Shown: positions 55,071-63,947 of the stretch, piece after piece
Layout of the letters: each line of letters starts with the position of its first letter
How positions within the stretch are numbered: position 1 is the stretch's first letter
Origin: Salinicola salarius
GTDB taxonomy: Bacteria; Pseudomonadota; Gammaproteobacteria; Pseudomonadales; Halomonadaceae
Assembly (NCBI RefSeq): GCF_002179555.1
Contig: NZ_NHOU01000004.1
Span: forward strand, 152,326-216,325
Direction: 5' to 3'
Length of the DNA: 64,000 nt
Position numbers and translations under genes: made by a program
Notes under the pieces: generated by a model
Database searches by the model: none
Told to the model about the DNA's origin: nothing
What the model saw: the letters and a program-made list of their open reading frames with translations, nothing else

Positions 55071-55856
55071 TCAGCCGCGCGCGGCCTCCACCGCCGCGTC
55101 ACGGGTCTGCCAGCGAGTCACCAGATCGCGCGCCTGCTCGAGATCCTTGGGAAAGTCGAGTTCCGCCCAGCGCAACCCCTCGATGGACTGGACGAAAATG
55201 TTGCCGCTTGCCGCGAGTTCGTCAATCACGCTCAGATACCAGCGCTTGAGCGCCTCAGGGTCGTGCATGATGCGTTCCAGCGTGTCGCGGAACAGCGCCG
55301 CGCCTGCGCCGCGGAAAGTCATCATGCCGATCGACTCGCCGTTCACCGTATCGAGGTCGAGCGTCTTGCCGACCCGCACCAGGCGATCGCCGTGCAGACT
55401 GACCTTCATGTCGTCGGCGTCATAGCGTGCCTTGCGATCGATGGCCAGGGTGACCGGCTGCTGCGGCGCCTCCAACAAGCGTTCCACCACCGGCAGGTCG
55501 AACAGGGTATCGCCATTGAGCAGCAAAAAATCTTCCCGCATCGCCTCGCGCGCCATCCAGCAGCTAGCCAGGTTATCGGCAACTTCATAGAAGGGGTTGA
55601 AGACGATATCGACCAGATCGTCTGCATAGCGATCACGCAGGCATTGCCTCACATATTCGATGCCATAGCCGAGTACAACAGTGATCCGCTCGAAACCGGC
55701 GGCGAGCAGGTGATCGATCTGATGTTCGATGACGGTCTTAGCGCCAAGGCGAATGAGGCACTTGGGACGATGTTCGGTGTAAGGCAATAGACGTTTGCCC
55801 TGGCCGGCGCTGAGAAGGATGGCTCGGCGTGGCCGCGAAGGATTCGATGGCTGCAT
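55071..55856 (-). CDS. Sugar- or alcohol-phosphate nucleotidyltransferase
   Basis: A 261-residue NTP_transferase-family enzyme. The signature AILLSAGQGKRLLPYTEHRP then KCLIRLG (about residues 12-38) is complete, followed by IEHQIDHLLAAGFERITVVL and the metal-site LLLNGDTLFD (about 118-127). Such proteins include inositol-1-phosphate and phosphocholine cytidylyltransferases, which supply CDP-alcohols to CDP-alcohol phosphatidyltransferases like the one encoded 1.3 kb away. The exact substrate is not readable from sequence. The ATG at 55856 gives the typical N-terminus. It is on the opposite strand to its neighbours, with the converging NTP-transferase-like gene at its 3' side and a 305-base gap at its 5' side. 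Confidence 0.83.
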   Translation of the reverse strand: MQPSNPSRPRRAILLSAGQGKRLLPYTEHRPKCLIRLGAKTVIEHQIDHLLAAGFERITVVLGYGIEYVRQCLRDRYADDLVDIVFNPFYEVADNLASCWMAREAMREDFLLLNGDTLFDLPVVERLLEAPQQPVTLAIDRKARYDADDMKVSLHGDRLVRVGKTLDLDTVNGESIGMMTFRGAGAALFRDTLERIMHDPEALKRWYLSVIDELAASGNIFVQSIEGLRWAELDFPKDLEQARDLVTRWQTRDAAVEAARG

Positions 55857-56161
55857 GGTGATTCGATATCTCGTCTGTATGGTGGTGTGCATGAATAGGT
55901 GGTGCTGTGCATGAAGGCCAGCGCGGGCTCCTCTGGTACTGAGAGCCAGGTATCCGAGAGTCAAGTCTCTGAGAGCCGAACGTTACCTCTCTTTGGTTGC
56001 GGCACTCCACTTTAACAATTCTGCCCTGCCCATTCACTTTTGAATGTATCACCTTGACCTGAACAAAGGCTTACCAGGTGGATGCAGCTTCTGAATGCAA
56101 CGCGGTTATTGAGTCGGATCCACTTTCAACCCGACCTGCCGCTATCCGAATTCTTAGCCCA
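55857..56161. other. Non-coding gap
   Basis: A 305-base stretch between the 5' end of the nucleotidyltransferase gene and the 3' end of the metallophosphoesterase gene. It has short imperfect direct repeats (ctgagagccaggtatc, ccgagagtcaagtctc, tgagagccgaa around 55936-55980) and an AT-rich run near 56010-56070. No gene was found. Confidence 0.45.
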
Positions 56162-57151
56162 TTACGGGTCCGAAGCCCAGTGCCAGGTTGCGCTCGAACA
56201 GAGGCGCAAGCGTCCGGCTTCACTCAGGGAGCGGTGCGTGGCCGTCAGGGTCCAGCGATCCACCTGGCGCGCGATGCGGAACAGCGTGTACCCGGCCGCC
56301 TTCGTCACGTCGTCGTTCGGCAGCAGCGAGGCCGAGGGCGCGCCGAACACCGCTGCCTGCCCGTGCGGCGTGGGCAGGCAGGCGTCCATGCGGCAATGGG
56401 CGTGACCGTGCAGGACTAGCTCGACGCCCGCGCGTGCCAGTACGCGACGCAGCGCCGGCGCATCGGTGAGGCGTTTGCGCCAGTTCACGGCGTTGCGCTG
56501 TAACGGATGATGGATCAACAGGATACGAAAGCGACCCTCGCGCCCCGCCCGGTGCAGACAGCGCTCCAGGCGCACGAGCTGTGCATCACCAAGCGCGCCG
56601 GTAGCCAAAGGCCAGTGCGTGGGTATCGCCGTAGAGACGCCGATCAACGCGACCGGTCCACGATAGCGAACGAAGGGGAAGCGCGGCACAAGCGGTGCAT
56701 CACTCGGTGCCGTTGCGTCGCCCATCGTTTCACGCATTTCATCATGCATGTAGTCACGCCACAGCCCGACGGTGCCGGCCCATGGCGCCGGTGCATAGGC
56801 GTCATGATTGCCGGGGACGACGGAGACGTCATGCGGTGCGCCCAGCGCTTGTAGCCACGTCAGCGCCTGACGACATTCGGCAGGCGTGCCAAGATGCGTC
56901 AGGTCGCCGGTCACGGCAATGTGGTCGGGCGCCGCACCGCGCAGGTCGTCGACAAGCGTCGCCAGCACCTCCGCCCGATGCACGTGCCGGCGCTTGCGTC
57001 GCCAAGCCCAGTATCCTAAGGCACGCTTGTTGAACAACTCTTTCCATGGCGGCATGTCGAAAGAGGTCAGATGGGGGTCGGAGAGATGCGCCAGGCACAG
57101 CGACATATCTTGCCCAGCGAAAATCGGGGGTGCCTTCGTCGTCATCGGCAT
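56162..57151 (-). CDS. Metallophosphoesterase
   Basis: A calcineurin-like phosphoesterase of about 329 residues. All five metal-binding blocks are visible in order: D-x-H in LAHLSDPHLTSF, GD in AVTGDLTHLG, GNHD in VVPGNHDAYA, HH in ILLIHHPLQR and HGHAH in LVLHGHAHCR. It hydrolyses a phosphate ester or phosphoanhydride; in this setting a lipid-phosphate or CDP-type headgroup intermediate is a plausible substrate. The start is uncertain: 57151, 57145 and 57106 are in frame without strong ribosome binding sites. Divergent from the CDP-alcohol phosphatidyltransferase gene, with only about 43 bases between starts if 57151 is used. Confidence 0.85.
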   Translation of the reverse strand: MPMTTKAPPIFAGQDMSLCLAHLSDPHLTSFDMPPWKELFNKRALGYWAWRRKRRHVHRAEVLATLVDDLRGAAPDHIAVTGDLTHLGTPAECRQALTWLQALGAPHDVSVVPGNHDAYAPAPWAGTVGLWRDYMHDEMRETMGDATAPSDAPLVPRFPFVRYRGPVALIGVSTAIPTHWPLATGALGDAQLVRLERCLHRAGREGRFRILLIHHPLQRNAVNWRKRLTDAPALRRVLARAGVELVLHGHAHCRMDACLPTPHGQAAVFGAPSASLLPNDDVTKAAGYTLFRIARQVDRWTLTATHRSLSEAGRLRLCSSATWHWASDP

Positions 57152-57194
57152 AATATAATCGCAGGATTTTGAAAGGAAAAGGATCATTGGTGGC

Positions 57195-58400
57195 ATGATG
57201 ACGATACGCGTATATTTCGAAGAGGATTCGCCTGTCCAGTTATGGGGTCTGACGCCTCGTCAGCGGCTGGTGAAATCGCTGGCACCGCTGTCCAACGTGA
57301 TCCTCGCGGATGACGCCACGTCCCCCGGGTCCGGCAGCGATCAGCCCGGCACCGATATCCTCGTTCTGCGCGCCGACTACATTTACGATCAACGCGTGCT
57401 GAATGGCCTGCTGGATAGCCAAACCGGGCAACTCGCGCTCACTGACCCCAGCGATGACAGCGTAGTCGCCGTACGGGCATGCGCCGATCAGTGGCCGCCG
57501 AATACGCGCCCCTCCCTGGCCAATGGGCCATTGTCGGCGTTGAAACGCTTGGCGCCTCCCGCCGTGGCCAGCAGCGAGCAGTCGAAACTGCGCAAGTTCG
57601 ATACGCCCTGGGTGGCCCGGGTGTCGGCGTCGGCACGCCGACGTCTCGAAAACGCCCTGTTCAGTGCCGCCTACAAGGGCGTGACCGATCTCGTCACCAA
57701 ATGGGCCTGGCCGCTGCCGGCACGCGCCGTCACCCGGCTATGCGTGCGCTGGGGGCTGCGGCCCAATCACGTGACGTCGCTGAGCTACGTGCTGGCGATC
57801 TTGGCCGGGGTGCTGTTCGGGTACGGCGAGTTCGGCGCCGGCCTGCTCGCCGGCTGGATCATGACCTTCCTCGATACGGTGGACGGCAAGCTGGCCCGCG
57901 TGACGTTGACGTCGAGCCGCTTCGGCAACGTTTTCGATCACGCCTTGGACCTGGTCCACCCGCCGTTGTGGTACATCGCCTGGGGCGTTGGCCTGGCCGC
58001 CGGCACCGCGGATGTGACGATGCTGTTGTGGCTGACCGTGATCGGCTATGTCGGCGGACGCTTGTGCGAGGGAGGGTTCAAGTTCGCGGCGCCATTCTCG
58101 ATGTTCACCTGGCGCCCCTTCGACTCGGTCAACCGCCTGGTCACCGCGCGCCGCAACCCCAATCTGATCCTGTTGACGCTGGCCTGGTGGGCAGGCTTGC
58201 CCTATATCGGCCTGGTCCTGGTCACGCTCTGGACACTGCTCTCGACACTGGTCCTGGCGGTGCGCCTCGCGCAAGGGCTGCTGGCCCGCGCCAAGGGCGA
58301 GCCGCCTCGGGCCTGGCTATACAGCGACGACCCGCGCGCCGGACGCCATCCGCTGATGGTACGCTGGTTCACCTTTCCCGCCATCCGCTCGGGCGGGTAG
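57195..58400 (+). CDS. CDP-alcohol phosphatidyltransferase
   Basis: A 401-residue membrane enzyme. The CDP-alcohol phosphotransferase signature D-x2-DG-x2-AR-x8-G-x3-D-x3-D is perfect at residues 227-252 (DTVDGKLAR, then G and two Asp). Five or six helices surround it from about residue 190 to 370. The first ~160 residues are a soluble extension (VILADD, ILVLRADYIYDQRVL) that resembles a worn-down nucleotidyltransferase domain, as in bifunctional inositol-phosphate cytidylyltransferase/phosphotransferase proteins. It moves a phosphoalcohol from a CDP-linked donor onto a lipid acceptor. AAGGAAAAGGA lies upstream of the ATG. The lipid-kinase gene follows after 10 bases. Confidence 0.87.
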   Translation: MMTIRVYFEEDSPVQLWGLTPRQRLVKSLAPLSNVILADDATSPGSGSDQPGTDILVLRADYIYDQRVLNGLLDSQTGQLALTDPSDDSVVAVRACADQWPPNTRPSLANGPLSALKRLAPPAVASSEQSKLRKFDTPWVARVSASARRRLENALFSAAYKGVTDLVTKWAWPLPARAVTRLCVRWGLRPNHVTSLSYVLAILAGVLFGYGEFGAGLLAGWIMTFLDTVDGKLARVTLTSSRFGNVFDHALDLVHPPLWYIAWGVGLAAGTADVTMLLWLTVIGYVGGRLCEGGFKFAAPFSMFTWRPFDSVNRLVTARRNPNLILLTLAWWAGLPYIGLVLVTLWTLLSTLVLAVRLAQGLLARAKGEPPRAWLYSDDPRAGRHPLMVRWFTFPAIRSGG

Positions 58401-58410
58401 GGTACCTCCG

Positions 58411-59403
58411 ATGCTTCATCCCGCTGATCTCCCGCGCCGGGTTGGCGTATTGTGCAATCCGCACAGCGGGCGCAACCGCCGCCATCTGGAGGCGATCCGC
58501 CGCATTGCCGAGCAGCAGGCGGCGTTGTTCGTCTATCACGAGGCCACGACGCCGGAGGCGATTGTCGAGACGTTGCGTGCGTTTCATGCCGAACGTGTCG
58601 AACTGATAGCGGTGGTGGGGGGTGACGGCACGCTGCAGGCGGCCCTGACCGGCCTGCTGCGCGACCTGGCACTACCGGCCGAGACCTTGCCGAAGCTGCT
58701 GGTAATTGGCGGTGGCACGACCAACATGAGCGCCGCCGATCTCGGCACGCGCTGCCAGCCGCCTGTCGCGCTGACCAGGCTGGCGGCTTGGCTCGAACGC
58801 AGGGGCCCGGCGCCGCACTGCTGTTCCCGCCCACTCGTGCGCCTGGCGCTGGGGCGCCCGGAGGCGGTGCAGTATGGCCTGTTCTTCGGTAGCGGCGCGA
58901 TCCAGACCGGCGTCGACTACTTCAACAGCCGGGTACGTTGCGGTCCGGTAGCGGGCGCTTGGGGGCCACGCCTGGCCTTCCTGCGGGTGATGGTGTCGAT
59001 GCTGCGTGGCCGGCCCCATCCGCTGCTGCCTGCTGCGTCGTGCCGGCTGGTGCTGGATCGCGACGAGGTGCTGGAAGGCCGTTACCTGCTGGTACTGGTA
59101 TCGACCCTCGAGCGGCTGCTGCTGGGCTCGCGACCGTTCTGGGGAGAACAGTCCGCGCCGCTGCATTTTACCGCGGTACGCTACCCACCGCGCGCCCTGT
59201 GGCGGCGCTTGCCGGCCATTCTGCGCGGGCGTGGCGGCCGCGCCGTACGCGACGGGGAAGGCTATGTCAGCCGCAACCTGACGTCGCTGCGTCTGGAGCT
59301 CGATGCCGGCGGCATCCTCGACGGTGAACGCTTCCGCGCCGAACCTGGCGAGGCCATCGAACTGTCGGCGACGCCGGCGATCGACTTTCTCGTCTTCCCA
59401 TGA
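58411..59403 (+). CDS. Diacylglycerol/ceramide-kinase-family lipid kinase
   Basis: A 330-residue protein of the DAGK catalytic family. The nucleotide-binding motif is VVGGDGTLQAAL (GGDGT, about residues 69-80), preceded by LCNPHSGRNRRH (about 14-25, the P-loop-like NPxSG) and followed by LVIGGGTTN (about 103). These kinases phosphorylate diacylglycerol, sphingosine or ceramide; Caulobacter's anionic sphingolipid genes include a ceramide kinase of this family, so ceramide is a good candidate substrate here. It lies between the CDP-alcohol phosphatidyltransferase gene and an uncharacterised gene whose start overlaps its stop (ATGA). Confidence 0.85.
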   Translation: MLHPADLPRRVGVLCNPHSGRNRRHLEAIRRIAEQQAALFVYHEATTPEAIVETLRAFHAERVELIAVVGGDGTLQAALTGLLRDLALPAETLPKLLVIGGGTTNMSAADLGTRCQPPVALTRLAAWLERRGPAPHCCSRPLVRLALGRPEAVQYGLFFGSGAIQTGVDYFNSRVRCGPVAGAWGPRLAFLRVMVSMLRGRPHPLLPAASCRLVLDRDEVLEGRYLLVLVSTLERLLLGSRPFWGEQSAPLHFTAVRYPPRALWRRLPAILRGRGGRAVRDGEGYVSRNLTSLRLELDAGGILDGERFRAEPGEAIELSATPAIDFLVFP

Positions 59404-60401
59404 TTTTCTCGTCCATCCTCCGAGGCCCCATGCGAACCCTCCATTTATCTCCGCCCGCGGCGCTGGTCGCTCAGGTGGCCGAACAGGCCGCCCGTCCGCA
59501 GCCTGAGGGGGTGGCACCGCTGGTGGCCCGCGTGCAGGAGCGTTTTGGTCAGGCTACCTGCGCGGTGCTCTTCTACGGCTCCTGCCTGCGTAGCCACGAT
59601 CCGGGTGATGGCGTGGTCGATCTCTATGCGCTGGTCGACCGCTACGCCGCCGTCTACGATCGCCGTCTGCTGCGGCTGGTCAACGCCTGGCTGCCACCCA
59701 ACGTGTTCTATCTCGAGGCACAGGATGCCCAGGGGCGGCGCCTGCGCGCCAAGTGCGCGGTCATCACCCTCGATGACTTCGCACAGGGAGCGACACGCTG
59801 GTTCGAAAGCTATCTGTGGGGGCGCTTCGCCCAGCCCTGTCGCCTGGCCTATTGCCGCGATGAAGTCACCCGGATGCGGGTGAACGACGCCTTGGCCGGG
59901 GCGGTGCTCGCGTTGTGGCGTGCCGCGCTGCCCTGTCTGCCGGACACCTTCGAGGCCGCCGAGGGCTGGCAGCAGGCCCTCGCGCTGAGTTACGGTGTCG
60001 AACTGCGTCCCGAAGGCGCATCGCGCCCGGCCTCGCTGCTGGCCGGGCAGGAGGCGGAGTACCGGCGGCGGCTGGCGGCGGCGACCGAGGCGCTGCCTGG
60101 ATTGTCGGCGACTGGCGATGAGCACTGTCGTGACGAGCGCTATCGCAATGCCCAGGACGCGGCGCAGCGCCGCCGGGGACGACGCGCCTGGCGCTGGCGA
60201 CGCCGACAGGGCCATGTCCTGCATATTGCCAGACTGATGAAGGCGGTTCTGACCTTTGAAAACGGTGTCGATTACGTGGTCTGGAAGCTGGAGCGCCACA
60301 GTGGCCGGCGAATTCCCGTCAGCGACCGCTTGCGCCGCCATCCGTTGCTGTTCGGCTGGCCGCTGCTGTGGCGGTTGCTGCGCGAGCGTGTGCTGCGCTG
60401 A
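59400..60401 (+). CDS. Uncharacterised protein with nucleotidyltransferase-like N-terminus
   Basis: A 333-residue protein (323 if the ATG at 59430, with GAGG upstream, is used). Residues about 50-90 (VLFYGSCLRSHDPGDGVVDL then YALVD) look like the pol-beta nucleotidyltransferase motif (G-S followed by D-x-D-like acids), with KCAVITLDDFAQG later as a possible third acid. The C-terminal half is arginine-rich (for example RRGRRAWRWRRRQGHV) and ends in a likely membrane-contacting segment (LLFGWPLLWRLL). I do not know a named function. The coupled position behind the lipid kinase suggests a role in making or moving the lipid headgroup. Confidence 0.65.
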   Translation: MIFSSILRGPMRTLHLSPPAALVAQVAEQAARPQPEGVAPLVARVQERFGQATCAVLFYGSCLRSHDPGDGVVDLYALVDRYAAVYDRRLLRLVNAWLPPNVFYLEAQDAQGRRLRAKCAVITLDDFAQGATRWFESYLWGRFAQPCRLAYCRDEVTRMRVNDALAGAVLALWRAALPCLPDTFEAAEGWQQALALSYGVELRPEGASRPASLLAGQEAEYRRRLAAATEALPGLSATGDEHCRDERYRNAQDAAQRRRGRRAWRWRRRQGHVLHIARLMKAVLTFENGVDYVVWKLERHSGRRIPVSDRLRRHPLLFGWPLLWRLLRERVLR

Positions 60402-60501
60402 GTCGGGCGTGTGAACATGGGCCGTTGCCTTTATCGTTGCTTGCTTGTCAGCCAGTTCCGCTAGACTTGTTTCCTGTTACGTCGAGAGGTCCAAACAGCG
60501 C

Positions 60502-61299
60502 ATGAGTGAACAACCCTCCTCCTCACCGGCCACTGCGCCAAATGAGCAACCGCCGCGCACGCCGAAAAAGAAGAAGCCCTGGTATATCGTCATGGGCCGC
60601 AAGGTACTCAAGGGGGTAGACCGCTTCATTGCGCGCCACTCGCTGGTCGGCGATCCGGCGTTTTTCGATCCGGCTGACTTTGCCTGGACGCGTGAGCTGG
60701 AGGCGAACTGGCCGGTGGTCCGCGCCGAGCTTGACGAGATTCTGCGCGAGCGCGATGCGCTGCCCAATTTTCAGGATATCTCCGAAGACCAGAAGCGCCT
60801 GAGCAAGGACAATCAGTGGAAGACATTCTTCCTTTATGGCTACGGCTACAAGATGGAAGAAAACTGCGTGCGCTGTCCCGAGACAACCCGGCTGGTCGAG
60901 CGTGTGCCGGGCATGAAGACGGCTTTTTTCTCGATTCTGGCACCTGGCAAGCATATTCCCGCCCACCGCGGCCCCTACAAGGGGGTAATGCGCTATCACC
61001 TGGGGCTGAGCGTGCCCGAGCCGCGCGAGCGCTGCCGCATCCGCGTCGGACACGAAGTGGCTCACTGGGAAGAAGGCAAGAGCATGCTGTTTGACGATAC
61101 TTACAATCATGAAGTCTGGAATGATACCGATGGCGTGCGGGTCGTGCTGTTCATGGATGTGGTGCGCCCGATGCGCTTCCCGGCATCGCTGGTCAACCGC
61201 ATGGCCTTTACGCTGATTCGTCTGTCGCCCTATGTACAGCGTGCACGCCGCAACCAGAAGCGCTGGCTGCAGCGCCAGCGTCAGGCACAGGCACGCTGA
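60502..61299 (+). CDS. Aspartyl/asparaginyl beta-hydroxylase family protein, LpxO-like
   Basis: A 265-residue 2OG-Fe(II) dioxygenase of the aspartyl beta-hydroxylase family. Iron and 2OG ligands are visible in PAHRGPYKGVMRYHLGL (about residues 155-171) and in DDTYNHEVWNDTDGVRVVLF (about 196-215, His of the distal triad). The best known bacterial member, LpxO, hydroxylates a lipid A acyl chain. Near a sphingolipid cluster the substrate could be the lipid A or the sphingolipid acyl chain. The ATG at 60502 was chosen over an upstream start at 60445 because GAGAGG precedes it and the upstream residues are unlike the family. It is separated from the previous gene by 100 bases and converges with the AraC gene. 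Confidence 0.83.
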   Translation: MSEQPSSSPATAPNEQPPRTPKKKKPWYIVMGRKVLKGVDRFIARHSLVGDPAFFDPADFAWTRELEANWPVVRAELDEILRERDALPNFQDISEDQKRLSKDNQWKTFFLYGYGYKMEENCVRCPETTRLVERVPGMKTAFFSILAPGKHIPAHRGPYKGVMRYHLGLSVPEPRERCRIRVGHEVAHWEEGKSMLFDDTYNHEVWNDTDGVRVVLFMDVVRPMRFPASLVNRMAFTLIRLSPYVQRARRNQKRWLQRQRQAQAR

Positions 61300-61330
61300 A
61301 CGGGACGCAAGCGGCCTGTGCCTGCTCAGG

Positions 61331-62257
61331 TCAGGAAGCGACGCTGAGCTGGCGACGCCGATACTGGCCCGGGGCGAGGCCTGTGAACGCCTTGAAGCGG
61401 TGGGCGAAGTGGCTCAGGCTGCGGTAGCCCAGCTCGAAACATATCTCGGTCACCGAGGCCGAGCTGGCCGTCAGTAGTTGGCAGGCACGCTGCATGCGAA
61501 GCTGCTGCTGGTATTCGCACGGCGTGCAGCCCACCTCGCGCTTGAATTGACGGTAAAGGCGCGCCTTGCTCATGCAGGCCTCCTCGGCCAGCCGCTGGCC
61601 ATCCACTTCCGCTGTCGGATTGTTGCGCAGCCATTGCAGTGCGGCATCAAGCCCGTGACGTGGTGCACGCAACTGGCTTTCCAGCAACAGCAACTCACGG
61701 CTTTGTGTGCGCAGCATGCGGACGATCAGTTCGCTGACCGCCAGGTCGATCAAGGCGTCGCGATCGGGATGTCGATCGGTGAACAGATGCATGATGCGCT
61801 CGATCAGCGCCTGCGTTTCGCTGCCATGGGGCACATGCAGGGCGCGCGGTACGTAGTGCCAGGGGTCGAGCTCACGCTCGCGGGGCAAGTCGAGGTTGAG
61901 GCGTTCGCAGACGTCGCTGACGCGGCGCGGGTCGATATCGATGGTCATGCAGGTGGTGGGGGCATCGGGCCGGGCGTCGGGAAAATCGATGCGCACCTGC
62001 TGATCGGGGGCCAGAATGAACGATTCGCCGGGCATGAAGATGCGCGGCTGGTCGGTGGCGCCGTGCATCACCTTGCGGCCGGTGAGCATGCCGCAGTACA
62101 GCACCTGATCCGATGAGAGGGCCACCTGGCGGGCCGGCATGTAGGTGTCGTAGATCGACAGTTCTGCGTTGGGGCCGGCGAAGGATACGCGGTTTTCGAT
62201 CAGCTGGCGCGGTTGGCGCCGTGCCGCACACGATGAAAGCGCTGACATACGATTCAT
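61331..62257 (-). CDS. AraC-family transcriptional regulator
   Basis: A 308-residue AraC/XylS regulator. The N-terminal ~190 residues are a cupin-like effector domain (LYCGMLTGRKVMHGA, FMPGESFILAPDQQVRIDFP) and the C-terminal ~100 residues the double helix-turn-helix: LAEEACMSKARLYRQFKREV (first) and VTEICFELGYRSLSHFAHRF then KAFTGLAPGQYRR (second, with the family signature). It sits divergently from an aldehyde dehydrogenase gene with 138 bases between starts, the usual sign that it controls that gene in response to the aldehyde or a precursor. GGGAGG precedes the ATG at 62257; 62248 is also possible. Confidence 0.88.
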   Translation of the reverse strand: MNRMSALSSCAARRQPRQLIENRVSFAGPNAELSIYDTYMPARQVALSSDQVLYCGMLTGRKVMHGATDQPRIFMPGESFILAPDQQVRIDFPDARPDAPTTCMTIDIDPRRVSDVCERLNLDLPRERELDPWHYVPRALHVPHGSETQALIERIMHLFTDRHPDRDALIDLAVSELIVRMLRTQSRELLLLESQLRAPRHGLDAALQWLRNNPTAEVDGQRLAEEACMSKARLYRQFKREVGCTPCEYQQQLRMQRACQLLTASSASVTEICFELGYRSLSHFAHRFKAFTGLAPGQYRRRQLSVAS

Positions 62258-62395
62258 CCCCTCCCTTGATCCTGATGGCATAAACGAGACTGGCAGACAA
62301 ACGGTTGCGACTGAGAAGCAAGTGTGCCGCCAGACGCCGCTCTATCCTGATGAGACGCCAATAACATTAAGCATACGCACGTCAGGAGGTCGATT

Positions 62396-63916
62396 ATGAT
62401 TTATGCTAACCTTGGCCAGCAGAACGCCGTCGTTTCCTTCAAGCAGCGCTATGAAAACTTCATCGGCGGCGAGTGGGCCGCGCCGGCGGACGGGCGCTAT
62501 ATGGAGAACATCACGCCGGTAACCGGCGAGGTATTCTGTGAAGTGCCGCGTTCGGGAGCGGCGGATATCGACCGGGCGGTGAAGGCGGCTCAGCAGGCCG
62601 CGCCGGCCTGGGGGCGTACCCCGGTCGCCGAGCGCTCGCGCATCCTGCTCAAGATTGCCGATCGCATCGAGGACAATCTCGAGATGCTGGCGGTGGCCGA
62701 AGTGTGGGACAACGGCAAGGCGGTGCGCGAAACCCTGGCGGCCGATTTACCCCTGCTGGTCGATCACTTCCGCTATTTCGCCGGCTGCATTCGTGCCCAG
62801 GAAGGGGCGATCAGCGAGATTGACGAACACACGGTTGCCTATCATTACCACGAGCCGTTCGGCGTCGTAGGCCAGATCATTCCCTGGAACTTCCCGCTGC
62901 TGATGGCCGGCTGGAAGCTGGCACCGGCGCTCGCCGCCGGTAACTGCACGGTGCTCAAGCCGGCCGAGCAGACGCCGGCCTCGATCTGCGTGCTGCTCGA
63001 ACTGATCGGCGATCTGCTGCCTGCTGGCGTGATCAACGTGGTCCATGGCATCGGTGAGGAAGCAGGCAACGCCCTGGCGACCCATCCCGGCATTGCCAAG
63101 CTCGCCTTCACCGGTTCGACCCCGGTCGGCAGCCTGATCATGGCCAATGCCGCCAAGCAGATCATTCCCGTTACCCTCGAACTGGGCGGCAAGTCTCCCA
63201 ACCTGTTTTTCGAAGATGTGCTCGATTACGGTGACGACTTTATCGCCAAATGCGTCGAAGGGCTGATGATGACCTTCCTCAACCAGGGCGAAGTATGTAC
63301 CTGCCCATCGCGCGCACTGATCCATGAAAAAGTTTATGACACGCTGATCGAGCGGGCGATTGCACGGGCCAGAACGCTCAAGCAGGGTAACCCGCTGGAT
63401 ACCGAGACCGAGATCGGCGCACAGGTCTCCAAGGAGCAGTTCGAGAAGATTCTCTCCTACATGGATATCGGCCAGGAAGAAGGAGCGGAACTGCTGCTCG
63501 GTGGCGGCAAGGCCTCACTGGAGGGCAGCTTCGCTGGTGGCTTCTATATTCAGCCGACCATGTTCAAGGGACGCAACGACATGCGCGTGTTCCAGGAAGA
63601 GATCTTCGGCCCGACGCTGGCGATCACGACCTTCAAGGACGAGCAGGAAGCGCTGGCGATCGCCAACGATACACAGTTCGGGCTCGGCGCTGGCGTGTGG
63701 ACCGGTGACATGAACCGTGCCTATCGTCTGGGACGCGGCATCCAGGCCGGACGTGTGTGGACGAATTGCTACCACCAGTATCCGGCTCATGCGGCGTTCG
63801 GCGGTTACAAGAAGTCCGGTATCGGCCGCGAGACCCACAAGATGATGCTCGAACACTATCAGCAGACCAAATGTCAGCTGGTCTCCTACGATCGCAGTCC
63901 GATGGGGCTGTACTGA
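62396..63916 (+). CDS. NAD(P)-dependent aldehyde dehydrogenase
   Basis: A 506-residue aldehyde dehydrogenase of the AldB/ExaC (acetaldehyde dehydrogenase) group. It oxidises an aldehyde to the acid with NAD(P). The catalytic Cys301 lies in [13 protein letters not shown], the general-base Glu262 in LELGGKSPN, and the oxyanion Asn in [10 protein letters not shown]. Length is standard. An excellent ribosome binding site (CAGGAGG) lies 8 bases before the ATG. The divergent AraC regulator suggests inducible expression, and ExaC-type enzymes are often part of ethanol or choline-aldehyde oxidation. A GC hairpin follows the stop. Confidence 0.93.
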   Translation: MIYANLGQQNAVVSFKQRYENFIGGEWAAPADGRYMENITPVTGEVFCEVPRSGAADIDRAVKAAQQAAPAWGRTPVAERSRILLKIADRIEDNLEMLAVAEVWDNGKAVRETLAADLPLLVDHFRYFAGCIRAQEGAISEIDEHTVAYHYHEPFGVVGQIIPWNFPLLMAGWKLAPALAAGNCTVLKPAEQTPASICVLLELIGDLLPAGVINVVHGIGEEAGNALATHPGIAKLAFTGSTPVGSLIMANAAKQIIPVTLELGGKSPNLFFEDVLDYGDDFIAKCVEGLMMTFLNQGEVCTCPSRALIHEKVYDTLIERAIARARTLKQGNPLDTETEIGAQVSKEQFEKILSYMDIGQEEGAELLLGGGKASLEGSFAGGFYIQPTMFKGRNDMRVFQEEIFGPTLAITTFKDEQEALAIANDTQFGLGAGVWTGDMNRAYRLGRGIQAGRVWTNCYHQYPAHAAFGGYKKSGIGRETHKMMLEHYQQTKCQLVSYDRSPMGLY

Positions 63917-63925
63917 GCGAAGCAC

Positions 63926-63947
63926 CGGGCGCGCTTTGGCGCGCCCG
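63926..63947 (+). terminator. Hairpin after the aldehyde dehydrogenase gene
   Basis: A perfect 9-bp stem (cgggcgcgc / gcgcgcccg) with a 4-base loop starts 9 bases past the stop. There is no T-tract directly after it, so it may be a weak intrinsic or Rho-type terminator. Confidence 0.45.
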
